Program-made: the position numbers and the translations under genes
The notes under the pieces: model-generated
What the model was told of the DNA's origin: nothing
Database searches by the model: none
The model's input: the letters and a program-made list of their open reading frames with translations, nothing else
Shown here: piece after piece, positions 40,281 to 47,816 of the stretch
How the letters are laid out: every line of letters starts with the position of its first letter
How positions within the stretch are numbered: the first letter of the stretch is position 1
Origin: UBA1723 sp045641065
GTDB lineage: Bacteria; Bacteroidota; Bacteroidia; Bacteroidales; Paludibacteraceae
Length of the DNA stretch: 64,000 nucleotides
NCBI GenBank assembly: GCA_045641065.1
Contig: JAZUGF010000068.1
Coordinates: 1 to 64,000 of the forward strand
Direction of reading: 5' to 3'

Positions 40281-41414
40281 ATGTGGAAAGAAGGAGAAGA
40301 ATTAGTGGTGCCAAGTAAAGACACGACAAAGTCAGGCAGACTATGGGTGAATTTTTGCGGTAGTGTCTCTTATATGGCTGTGACACTATTCGCATTTTTC
40401 ATTATATCCAAGATAACGAACTCAAATATTGGTCCTATGATTGGATTGATAATTTTGTTTGCGATGGTGTATGTTTGTTATTATTGTGTCGCGGCTATCT
40501 ATCGTTCTTATTTTCCCGAAGAAGATAAAATTGTGTTTGGAAAGGATGGCATTTTTGTTATGAATGGTAGATCATTCAAGTGGGATGATATTGAATATGT
40601 ATATTGTGGAGAAGAAGAAAAATTTGGTTCTTCAAATAACCAAACTCCTGGTTTGATTTTACAATCGCAAGCATCAAAGTTGCCTAAACGAAAAAAACAG
40701 ATTAATTATCAGGCTTTGAGAAAAGACAAGAAAAAAATCACATGTTTGCATATCCTATATAAAAATCCAGACGACAATTATGATCAATATCATTACCAGA
40801 AACCAATTGATTCCTATAGTTATTCATCTGGAGAAATAACGGCTGCGGTAGAGTATTGGAGTGGTCGTGATATAGGAAATAAATCTGATTTGACAAGAGA
40901 TCAGTATGTGGATAGACTGGTTAAGAAAGGTATGCTTACTGAAGAAGAGGGAGAATCAAAAAAAGAAAAATTTTCACTTTTAGTCCCATTGTTCGAAGTA
41001 TACGAAAAACAGAAGGTCTATTTATATGTGGGGTTAGGAGTCATTGTGGTGTTGGCAATGGTATTTGAGTTTCTTCTGCATTCTGACGCTGCATTAGATA
41101 GAACCCCATATATCGGCAAATACGCAGGATTGCTATACTTGCTCGGTCCTTTTTCTTTATACATGGTGGTCTTGATGTTTGCCGAAATAATTCATAAAAA
41201 ACGGTTTGTTGGACAAAAAGGAATTGAAGATTTGACAGACGATGAATTTGATGAATGTTCAATGATAGCATCAAGTGAATTAAAGTCTAAATCAGCAAGG
41301 AACATCGAGAAGACTATGACGTATATATTGGTCGGTATATATGCTATAATCTGTCTCGTTTGGGTGGCTTTGTTGGTTTATTTGTATATGTATAAAAATG
41401 GAAATTTGTCATGA
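40281..41414 (+). CDS. Membrane protein with PH-like core, tandem paralog C
   Basis: The 377-residue paralog has the same plan as A and B (FGKDGIFVMNGRSFKWDDIE, WSGRDIGNKSDL, SLLVPLFEVYEKQKVY, C-terminal helices). A basic insertion of about 40 residues lies at ~112-155 (QASKLPKRKKQINYQ) inside the PH-like core. The stop codon overlaps the start of the second microprotein by ATGA. Such tandem diverged membrane paralogs recall immunity or sensing arrays, but this is only an analogy. Confidence 0.75.
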   Translation: MWKEGEELVVPSKDTTKSGRLWVNFCGSVSYMAVTLFAFFIISKITNSNIGPMIGLIILFAMVYVCYYCVAAIYRSYFPEEDKIVFGKDGIFVMNGRSFKWDDIEYVYCGEEEKFGSSNNQTPGLILQSQASKLPKRKKQINYQALRKDKKKITCLHILYKNPDDNYDQYHYQKPIDSYSYSSGEITAAVEYWSGRDIGNKSDLTRDQYVDRLVKKGMLTEEEGESKKEKFSLLVPLFEVYEKQKVYLYVGLGVIVVLAMVFEFLLHSDAALDRTPYIGKYAGLLYLLGPFSLYMVVLMFAEIIHKKRFVGQKGIEDLTDDEFDECSMIASSELKSKSARNIEKTMTYILVGIYAIICLVWVALLVYLYMYKNGNLS

Positions 41415-41491
41415 AAAAAATAAAGATTATATTATTCGCACTTCAGATTATATTAATTTCTCTTCCCGCGATTATTTTTCTAATATCGTAA
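41411..41491 (+). CDS. 26-residue membrane microprotein C
   Basis: The frame starts in ATGA with the stop codon of paralog C. The product is MKKIKIILFALQIILIS followed by a short hydrophobic end, one membrane helix with a basic N-terminus (inside). It shares the pattern F-x-L-Q-[LI]-I-L with microprotein A. Conservation of position, overlap and sequence pattern supports its reality. Confidence 0.65.
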   Translation: MKKIKIILFALQIILISLPAIIFLIS

Positions 41492-41531
41492 GAATAGTCG
41501 GATATAATGACTCAGATAGGAAAACTTTTGT

Positions 41532-41602
41532 AAAGACGGGGCATGACCCCGTCTTTGCTTTTTTTTGAATGTAAAATTTCCGTAAAATGGTTCGTAAAAT
41601 TT
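41532..41602 (+). repeat. Left ~70-bp direct repeat of the Rpn unit (terminator plus 32-mer)
   Basis: AAAGACGGGG (41532-41541) and CCCCGTCTTT (41547-41556) form a terminator. After a short spacer comes a 32-base block built from three GTAAAAT words (41571-41602). The same hairpin and identical 32-base block occur at 42662-42727, so the two copies bracket the Rpn-type gene. Confidence 0.88.
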
Positions 41603-41691
41603 AGGTCATGGTTTTCAATCTTTAATGTTTTCTCCGTTTGGGACAACTGCTATATAATCTCCTAAATTTTTGTGTTATTGTCCCAAATCAT

Positions 41692-41699
41692 TACCTTTG
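41692..41699 (+). promoter_or_regulatory. -7 box for the Rpn-type gene
   Basis: TACCTTTG is an exact consensus match. TTTTTG at 41667-41672 lies at the proper -33 distance. The leader is about 55 bases. Confidence 0.6.
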
Positions 41700-41759
41700 T
41701 AAAAGTTAAAGTTTAGTCAGTACGATTAGACACAGTATAAATTTATAATTAATTAAATC

Positions 41760-42638
41760 ATGGGAAAATACATCGATCTTCGATGTGATTTTGGGTTCAA
41801 GTATTGCATGTCAGACCCGATTGTCATGAAGTCCTTCTTAAATGCAATTTTAGAAGGCGACGTTGAGACAATCACAGATGTCAAGTTTGAGAACGTGGAG
41901 ATCCCACGAGAGTTCATCAATCAACGAGGTGTGACATTTGATCTTCATTGCACCACAGAGAACGGAGACTCTATCCTGATTGAAATGCAGAATTCATGTC
42001 AGCCCTTCTTCAAGACAAGGGCCAATTATTACGTCTACCGACTTCTCGACAGCAAGATTGAAAAGGGAGTTGAATGGAGTAAAATGGAGAAAGACATCGA
42101 CAGAATCATTGGAATCTTCATTTTAGGAGAGAAAATGGCGGACATCGACAAGGTATTGACCTGCACGGCTGAATGCGACGTCGAAACTGGCGAGATTTTT
42201 TGGGACCGACATCGAAAATATTTTTTAACTTTGCCGTTGTTCAAGTTGGATACCAATAACATAACAACGAAGGACATCTGGATTAACCTCTTCAAAAACT
42301 TAGGACGTATGGAAAACATTCATCCATCGGTATATACAAGAGCAGACGAAGGTTTGCTGAGATTGATAGAGAAAGCCAAGGTAGGAGCCTTGTCTAAGGA
42401 TGATCGTGCGGTGTATGAAGCGAGCCTCAAAAAACTTGCCGACGAGATGGATATGGAGGAACATGGTTTTAAGAAAGGTGTTAAACAAGGGATTGAAATC
42501 GGAGAGAAGCGAGGAATCGAAATCGGTAGAGAAGAAGAGAAATTGAAAATTGCACGAAGTCTTAAAAGTCAAGGTGTTGACATGTCTGCCATTTCTAAAG
42601 CGAGTGGATTGTCAATTGAAGATATTGAGAAACTTTAG
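41760..42638 (+). CDS. Rpn-family PD-(D/E)XK nuclease / putative transposase
   Basis: The 292-residue protein begins IDLRCDFGFKYCMSDP, a start that I know from Bacteroidota Rpn-type proteins. It carries the nuclease core FDLHCTTENGDSILIEMQN, in which Asp, Glu and the following Gln stand for the D-(D/E)XK pattern. The region FKTRANYYVYRL follows. The C-terminal ~60 residues contain charged GIEIGEKRG repeats and a short helical end (SLKSQGVDMSAISKASGLS) like other Rpn proteins. Rpn nucleases cut DNA and raise RecA-independent recombination in E. coli. Direct repeats flank this gene. Confidence 0.88.
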   Translation: MGKYIDLRCDFGFKYCMSDPIVMKSFLNAILEGDVETITDVKFENVEIPREFINQRGVTFDLHCTTENGDSILIEMQNSCQPFFKTRANYYVYRLLDSKIEKGVEWSKMEKDIDRIIGIFILGEKMADIDKVLTCTAECDVETGEIFWDRHRKYFLTLPLFKLDTNNITTKDIWINLFKNLGRMENIHPSVYTRADEGLLRLIEKAKVGALSKDDRAVYEASLKKLADEMDMEEHGFKKGVKQGIEIGEKRGIEIGREEEKLKIARSLKSQGVDMSAISKASGLSIEDIEKL

Positions 42639-42661
42639 TGATTTTCTAATCATACACGTAG

Positions 42662-42727
42662 AGACGGGGCATGACCCCGTCTTTTTTTATTGAACGTAAA
42701 ATTTCCGTAAAATGGTTCGTAAAATTT
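42662..42727 (+). repeat. Right ~70-bp direct repeat of the Rpn unit
   Basis: AGACGGGG/CCCCGTCT hairpin (42662-42682), T run, then the same 32-base GTAAAAT block (42696-42727) as on the left. The two copies are 1125 bases apart. Confidence 0.88.
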
Positions 42728-42956
42728 CTGCAACAATTGATTGCAGAAATTTATTAGATTGATGTTCACTGAAACTGCCTCTTTCTCTCAAAAACAACGT
42801 CTTTCTCTGAGAACCCCGAGTCTCTGTGTTTTATTTATATGGGTTCGCTCCGAAAATCTAATCATACTTATGGAAAATCTTATCCTTGCGAAAATCTTGC
42901 AAATAGAATCATAGTGACATATTTAAGAATCAAGTAAAATTGCTTCCGAAAACTTA

Positions 42957-42976
42957 AGACGTAAGATCTTGCGTCT
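42957..42976. repeat. REP-like palindrome
   Basis: AGACGTAAGA and TCTTGCGTCT pair with one G-U and are followed by CTAC, the family signature seen at 25439, 28333 and 55661. Confidence 0.6.
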
Positions 42977-43043
42977 CTACATGAAAACTTAATTTAACTC
43001 AGTAGCGATTCTAACACAGATAGTTACTATTACAATTTGTACT

Positions 43044-43505
43044 ATGAGAAAAACACTTATTGGCGTGTTCTCTCTGTTGAACTTATGTTTTGCCAGTGCT
43101 GAAACTATCCTTACCGTAGAGTATCTCGACGGTAGTGAGAAGAAAGAACAGCTTGAGAAACTATCTAAGATAGTTTTCCAGAATGGCAATATCGCTTTTG
43201 ATTACAACAGCGGAGAAACCAAAGATTTCGGAGACCTCTCAAACACACAGAAGATTGTATTCTCCGACGGTGTGATTACCAAGGTTGACGAAAAGTCTTC
43301 CGCAACGGTTCAGGTTTATCCCAACCCAACTGCTGAATCTATCAGCATTGTAGGCAAAAAAGACGGTGAATTCGTAAAAATCTACAATATGTTGGGAACA
43401 CTTGTGCTTTCAAGTCCCGAATCTGAAATCTACGTAAACTCACTTGCCGACGGTTCATATATCATCATCGTCGGAAACTCAATCATCAAACTTATTAAGA
43501 AATAA
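43044..43505 (+). CDS. Small secreted protein with Por/T9SS type A sorting domain
   Basis: A signal peptide (cleavage near CFASA) is followed by the module ILTVEYLDGSEKKEQLEKLSKIVF seen in the LRR cluster, then a C-terminal domain with the canonical VYPNPTAESISI start and DGSYIIIVGNSIIKLIKK end of type A sorting sequences. It is homologous in plan to the protein at 18999. The protein has no other domain. It is 2 bases upstream of the CE1 esterase gene and is probably co-translated. Confidence 0.8.
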   Translation: MRKTLIGVFSLLNLCFASAETILTVEYLDGSEKKEQLEKLSKIVFQNGNIAFDYNSGETKDFGDLSNTQKIVFSDGVITKVDEKSSATVQVYPNPTAESISIVGKKDGEFVKIYNMLGTLVLSSPESEIYVNSLADGSYIIIVGNSIIKLIKK

Positions 43506-43507
43506 TC

Positions 43508-44527
43508 ATGAAGAAAAGTATACTTTCTACAGCATTGTTGGCTTGCGGCCTATTTGCCAATGCACAACTATATATCTACAAGAATGGTGAGCTTCGTTAC
43601 TCTATGGACGAGACTCCAGATAGTATCGTATTCCACGCTCCAGCAGTGAATGAGGGGCAGGGTAGTATCGATCCACCAGTTGAGGAGAAAATCCCATACA
43701 ACTACAATGCTAACTTGCAGTATCATGCCGCACCAAACAACTACCTGAACAATTGTCAGCAGGCAGGTAAGGTGACTACTGAGTATTACAACGGTATCCG
43801 TGGTAATAAGACTTTGAAGGTGTATACTCCATATGGTTACGATGAGAACAAGAAGTATAACATCCTTTATTTGATGCACGGTGGTGGTGAGAATGAAAAT
43901 ACAATCTTCGGTAGTGATGTAATGCTTCAGAATATCCTTGACCACATGATAATGAACGGTGAATTGGAGCCGATGATTGTGGTTACTCCTACTTTCAATG
44001 GAACTGGTAGTGAGGCCCAGAACTTCTGGGAGGAGCTTCGCAAGAGTGTGATCCCATTCGTTGAGGGCAAGTATTCTACATACGCAGAGTCCACTTCAGA
44101 CGCTGATATCAAGGCTTCCCGTCGCCACAGAGCATACGGAGGATTCTCAATGGGATGCGTGTCGACATGGAATGTATTCTTGTACTGCTTGGATTACGTA
44201 GCTTATTTCATGCCGTTGAGTGGCGACCTATGGTGCAACGGATGTAATTCAGGTCAGGATAAGGCGCGCAACGTCGACGCAGCAATCGCTCAATCTGGTT
44301 TGACACAGCGCGATTATTTCATCTTCGCTGCAACAGGATCTGATGATATCGCATATCCAAACGAGAACCCACAGATTGAGGCTATGAAGCAGAGCAGCAA
44401 CTTCGTCTACACATCTGATTTTTCAAAGGGAAATCTTTACTTCATGGTTGCTCCTGGTTTGACTCACTGGTGGGGCTACGTAAGACACTATGTGTATGAC
44501 GGACTTCCATACTTCTTCCACGAGTAG
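43508..44527 (+). CDS. CE1-family esterase (feruloyl or acetyl-xylan type)
   Basis: The 339-residue secreted protein begins with a signal peptide and a short LYIYKNGELRYSMDE module, then an alpha/beta-hydrolase domain from ~85. The nucleophile motif GFSMG has Ser214, the likely acid is in GSDD near residue 279, and His320 lies in LTHWWGY. The order and the YLMHGGGENEN oxyanion segment match CE1 esterases that remove ferulate or acetate from xylan. That fits a plant-polysaccharide diet, as does the GH9 gene at 58.9 kb. No xylanase is adjacent. Confidence 0.88.
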   Translation: MKKSILSTALLACGLFANAQLYIYKNGELRYSMDETPDSIVFHAPAVNEGQGSIDPPVEEKIPYNYNANLQYHAAPNNYLNNCQQAGKVTTEYYNGIRGNKTLKVYTPYGYDENKKYNILYLMHGGGENENTIFGSDVMLQNILDHMIMNGELEPMIVVTPTFNGTGSEAQNFWEELRKSVIPFVEGKYSTYAESTSDADIKASRRHRAYGGFSMGCVSTWNVFLYCLDYVAYFMPLSGDLWCNGCNSGQDKARNVDAAIAQSGLTQRDYFIFAATGSDDIAYPNENPQIEAMKQSSNFVYTSDFSKGNLYFMVAPGLTHWWGYVRHYVYDGLPYFFHE

Positions 44528-44551
44528 TATATAATACCCTATTATATTGCT

Positions 44552-44583
44552 AATCCGCGTCGCCAATAATGGAGACGCGGATT
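44552..44583 (+). terminator. Terminator of the esterase gene
   Basis: AATCCGCGTC (44552-44561) pairs with GACGCGGATT (44574-44583), followed by TTTT. Confidence 0.8.
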
Positions 44584-44660
44584 TTTACCGTTATAAAACG
44601 CCTAAAGAAGTAGTGGAACTAATATTCCGATAGGATTATATTTACACGCAGTTGTCCAAA

Positions 44661-44677
44661 ATGAGATTGTTAAGGGC
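44661..44677 (+). repeat. Dispersed box ATGAGATTGTTAAGGGC (copy 2, one base deleted)
   Basis: This lacks one G relative to the 20-mer at 17965 and 61994. It runs into GGGCCCA/TGGGCC, a small palindrome. Between 44584 and 44822 nothing else is recognised. Confidence 0.6.
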
Positions 44678-44822
44678 CCATGTTTGATTTATTGGGCCAT
44701 AACACCACTCTCCAACGCGAGAAGGGCTAGCGTATAATAAATAAGTGTGTATAGATAATTATGAAAGCAAGTTTTATGCCATTTTTGTATATAATCCCCT
44801 GATTTTTTTGCGAGACGTATCT

Positions 44823-45452
44823 TTACACCACTTCTGGCATTCCTCCCACAATCATATATTCCTTGAAACATCCAACCCATACATCTAATTCTGTAGAAGA
44901 GAAAGGCTTTCCGTCTTTCAAATGATTGTAGATGCTTTCCACTTGATCTTTTGAATACCCTTTAGCCCAAAGAAACTCATCAAAGTCAAGAGAGTGCATT
45001 TCAAAATCCGTTTTATAACCTACACTGTTAGATTCAATTTCATGGTAGTTGATACCCATCAGTGATCCCGAGCAGATCACATCGTATCTGCCATCGATTG
45101 CAAACGATTTCAAGCTTGTAGCACAATTAGGACAAGCCTGTAGCTCAATTAGGACAAGCCTGTAGCTCATCAAAAAAGATGAGAGTGTTATTTGTTTCAA
45201 TTTTAATGTTGGAGTCTAATAGTGTGATATTGTTTATGATAGTATCCACTTCAAATCCGTCGCTGAAAATGGATTTGAACCTTTCTTGAAGAGCAAAATT
45301 TTTACTTACAACATACTTATATGATGATGTTGCAAATTGCATGATGGAGTATGTTTTCCCAATCTGACGAGTCCCTTTGATGATAAGTGTTTTTTTTTGT
45401 CAGGATTGTTCTTCCATTCTTTCAAGTATGTATCTATTTTTCTTTCAATCAT
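44823..45452 (-). pseudogene. AAA-type ATPase (DUF4143 class) pseudogene
   Basis: Read on the minus strand, the original protein starts MIERKIDTYLKEWKNNPDKK at 45452. It then needs a frameshift at a run of nine A (45380s) to continue LIIKGTRQIGKTYSIMQF, a Walker A region. A 22-base tandem duplication near 45131-45170 (repeating the codons for ELQACPN) breaks the frame again. The rest continues YDVICSGSLMG, HSLDFDEFLWAKGY and stops after VGGMPEVV. Complete relatives are near 400 residues, so the C-terminal half is lost too. Confidence 0.85.
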
Positions 45453-45535
45453 ATAACAATACTATTTCACAAAATTCCAGGTGTTATGATGAGGATTTTC
45501 ACAAAATTCCGAATCCAAGTACAAATGGATAACAA

Positions 45536-45560
45536 AAAAGGGATGCATCAGCACCCCTTT
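45536..45560. terminator. Terminator of the DUF3990/DUF3791-like pair
   Basis: AAAAGGG and CCCTTTT flank a short GC...GC inner stem, with A and T runs on both sides. It lies just beyond the left direct repeat. Confidence 0.6.
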
Positions 45561-45562
45561 TA

Positions 45563-45592
45563 ATTCTGCATTCAGCATTTATAATTCAGCAT
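45563..45592. repeat. Left 30-bp direct repeat bounding the DUF3990 pair
   Basis: The 30 bases start ATTCTGCATTCAGCATTTAT and end ATAATTCAGCAT. They are repeated without change at 46545-46574, and the stop codons of both flanking minus-strand genes fall in the extension TTATTA. On the minus strand it follows the stop of the gene at 45597 directly. Confidence 0.92.
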
Positions 45593-45596
45593 TTTA

Positions 45597-46067
45597 TTAT
45601 GCAATATGCCCTAACCTGTATGATGCAGTCAAGTAACTATTGTTCTCGTAGTAGGTTGAACTGCGATAATTGTCAATTTTGTTGGCAATCCACGACGAGA
45701 ATACTTGAATCGTAACCTGAATAAAATCGAGAGATTTGTCCTCTTCCGCAATTGTTGAGATTAAACGTTCATACACTTTCCCTATCTCAAAATGGGAAGG
45801 AATGCGTACGTCGGTTATTCCCTTGATATTGTCGTACATGCCCATTTGAATGTGTTTCTCTTCGATGAGTTCGTCGGCTACCTTATCTATGTTTTCGCAG
45901 TGGTAAACATCTGCAAGATTATAGAGTTTAGTAATTGTTTGCTCACCGAGTGAATTGACCACAACACCACGCTCATTTTTTGTTTTGCGGGCGATGTATT
46001 CAATTAGAGAACACACGTAAAACAAGTCATTATGATGCTGAGCTTCCCCTTTAACTTCAATCTTCAT
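45597..46067 (-). CDS. DUF3791-like protein, partner of DUF3990
   Basis: This 156-residue cytoplasmic protein has an N-terminal helical half that resembles DUF3791 (FYVCSLIEYIARKTKNERG, ADVYHCENIDKVADELIE). It ends with a hydrophilic region that I do not recognise. It overlaps the upstream DUF3990 gene by 11 bases, which points to translational coupling. DUF3791 and DUF3990 genes often occur together in Firmicutes and Bacteroidota, and the pair has the layout of a toxin-antitoxin module; which is the antitoxin is not proven. This one is the likely neutralising partner. Confidence 0.6.
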   Translation of the reverse strand: MKIEVKGEAQHHNDLFYVCSLIEYIARKTKNERGVVVNSLGEQTITKLYNLADVYHCENIDKVADELIEEKHIQMGMYDNIKGITDVRIPSHFEIGKVYERLISTIAEEDKSLDFIQVTIQVFSSWIANKIDNYRSSTYYENNSYLTASYRLGHIA

Positions 46068-46527
46068 AATGACATTCTTTTGAGGAATGAAACCTAATAC
46101 ATTCTAATGCGGCTTCCGTACAGAAACAAATCTGGTGAGTCGGTTTTTTGAATTTTGCCAATGCCCAGAATGCCTCACGAGAAATGACTCCGTTGAGAAA
46201 GTCCGCTACATAGTTATATATCTGATCATCAGCCATAGCTCCTATCACAATATCATAATTATGTGTTTTGCCATTTCTGCAATCAACTATGAAGTCAAGC
46301 CACTCATCTGTCATTTCCGAGAAATGCAAGATTCGTAGATTCTCATTGGGAATGTATTCGTATAATGACAAAATAGATGTATCGTATTTGTTAGCCCACC
46401 GGATGGCCTGATGCTCAAAAATGGTGCAATAGAATCCTTCGCCAAAGTCCTTTGTATATTGTCCTTTGATGATTTTGGGTTCTGTAACAGCGATATTGCT
46501 GCCGTGATAAATAATTTCTTTATTCAT
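46057..46527 (-). CDS. DUF3990 protein, probable ADP-ribosyltransferase-like toxin
   Basis: The start is placed at 46527 (MNKEIIYHGS); the frame to 46542 adds only five residues. The N-terminus IIYHGSNIAVTEPKI followed by DFGEGFYCT and QAIRWANKY is the DUF3990 signature, which belongs to the ADP-ribosyltransferase-like superfamily. The H-G-S and F-Y-x-T segments would line the NAD site. NAD use is an inference from the family. The gene is first of a two-gene unit and overlaps the partner by 11 bases. It lies between two 30-bp direct repeats. Confidence 0.75.
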   Translation of the reverse strand: MNKEIIYHGSNIAVTEPKIIKGQYTKDFGEGFYCTIFEHQAIRWANKYDTSILSLYEYIPNENLRILHFSEMTDEWLDFIVDCRNGKTHNYDIVIGAMADDQIYNYVADFLNGVISREAFWALAKFKKPTHQICFCTEAALECIRFHSSKECHYED

Positions 46528-46544
46528 AGCACCAATGCCCATTT

Positions 46545-46574
46545 ATTCTGCATTCAGCATTTATAATTCAGCAT
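46545..46574. repeat. Right 30-bp direct repeat bounding the DUF3990 pair
   Basis: Identical to 45563-45592. It follows the stop codon of the MacB-like permease gene on the minus strand. Confidence 0.92.
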
Positions 46575-46578
46575 GTTA

Positions 46579-47799
46579 TTACTCGTATCTCAACGCTGTG
46601 ATTGGGTCAAGTTTGGCTGCTTTCTTGGCTGGCAACCATCCGAAGAAGATTCCGATGAATGCACTGACAAAAAATGCCATAAACACTGCTCCTACACTCA
46701 CCACAAATGGCGAATTCATCACCTGGGCTATGACGTAAGATGCTATGATTCCGACAAGGATTCCGATTATTCCTCCAACGATACTCAACATACCGCTCTC
46801 AATAAGGAATTGCCAAAGTACGTCTTTTGCCTTTGCTCCGATAGCCATACGCAATCCGATCTCTTTTGTACGCTCTGTGACAGTGACATACATGATATTC
46901 ATGATTCCGATACCGCCGACAATAAGCGAGATGATGGCTGTGGCTGTAAGTAGGGATGTGATTGTGCCGACTACATTCGACATCATTTCAAGCATCTCTG
47001 CCTGTGTACGCACCTCAAAGTCGTTGTTAGCGCTTGGTGCAAGGTTGTGGGTTGCACGAAGAATCTTCTCAATCTCCTCTGTCGCAAGTTGACAGACATC
47101 CTCGTTCTTAGCTGATGCGTAGATCATGTTCAAATGGTTCTGCGCTAAGATTCGTTTCTGCACAGTCGTATATGGAGCGATAAGGATATCATCCTGATCC
47201 TGTCCCATACTGTTCTGTCCTTTCTCCTCAAGCACACCGATCACTTTCATCGGAGTTTTGCCAAATCGTATCTCTTTGCCTATCGGATTTTCTCCCTCAT
47301 CAAACAGATTGTCGACGATGGTTTTTCCAATCAAGCAGACTTTTGCGTAACTTGCGATATCCTGGCTTGTGAAATTCGATCCGTAGGCGATTTCATATTT
47401 CTTGATGGCAAGATACTCCACGCTGCCTCCTTGCATCTGTCCTGGCCAGTTTTTTGAGCCATTTACAAGCTGTCCGGATGCATTCACAGATGGTGATACA
47501 GCTTCGACATAGATTGCCTGTGCTTTAATCGCCTCCACGTCGTCTATTTTCAACGATTGTGAGTTGGAATTTCCAAGGTTCACACCGCCTCCACGCTGAT
47601 GCGCGCGCATCACCATGATAAGGTTTGTACCCATCGATGAGATATTCTCCTCGATTTGTGCCTGTGAACTCTGACCCATGTTGACCATGGCGATCACGGA
47701 TGCGATACCGATGATGATACCGAGCATTGTCAGCAACGCTCTTGTGGTGTTGCGAAGCAAAGCCTGATATGCTATTTTTATTAGATTCGAGAAATTCAT
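46579..47799 (-). CDS. MacB-type ABC transporter permease
   Basis: This 406-residue permease has one N-terminal helix, a large periplasmic domain (~45-270) and three C-terminal helices in an FtsX domain, with the signature LLTATAIISLIVGGIGIMNI and TKEIGLRMAIGAKAKD. It is the split form in which the ATPase is a separate protein. With the ATPase, adaptor and TolC genes upstream it makes a tripartite exporter for antibiotics, peptides or siderophores. It is the last gene of a four-gene operon. Confidence 0.93.
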   Translation of the reverse strand: MNFSNLIKIAYQALLRNTTRALLTMLGIIIGIASVIAMVNMGQSSQAQIEENISSMGTNLIMVMRAHQRGGGVNLGNSNSQSLKIDDVEAIKAQAIYVEAVSPSVNASGQLVNGSKNWPGQMQGGSVEYLAIKKYEIAYGSNFTSQDIASYAKVCLIGKTIVDNLFDEGENPIGKEIRFGKTPMKVIGVLEEKGQNSMGQDQDDILIAPYTTVQKRILAQNHLNMIYASAKNEDVCQLATEEIEKILRATHNLAPSANNDFEVRTQAEMLEMMSNVVGTITSLLTATAIISLIVGGIGIMNIMYVTVTERTKEIGLRMAIGAKAKDVLWQFLIESGMLSIVGGIIGILVGIIASYVIAQVMNSPFVVSVGAVFMAFFVSAFIGIFFGWLPAKKAAKLDPITALRYE

Positions 47800-47816
47800 T
47801 GTGTCGTCTATAAGTA

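Larger units (their letters stand above)
42639..43043. other. Intergenic region with terminator, repeat and palindrome
   Basis: This 405-base gap carries the right direct repeat (42662-42727) and a palindrome at 42957-42976. The segment between them has no reading frame that I can support. Words such as CTTTCTCTCAAAA and CTTTCTCTGAGA recur there. Confidence 0.55.

Noticed and set aside
46573..47092. Plus-strand frames over the permease gene
   Set aside because: Antisense to the conserved FtsX domain; no motifs.
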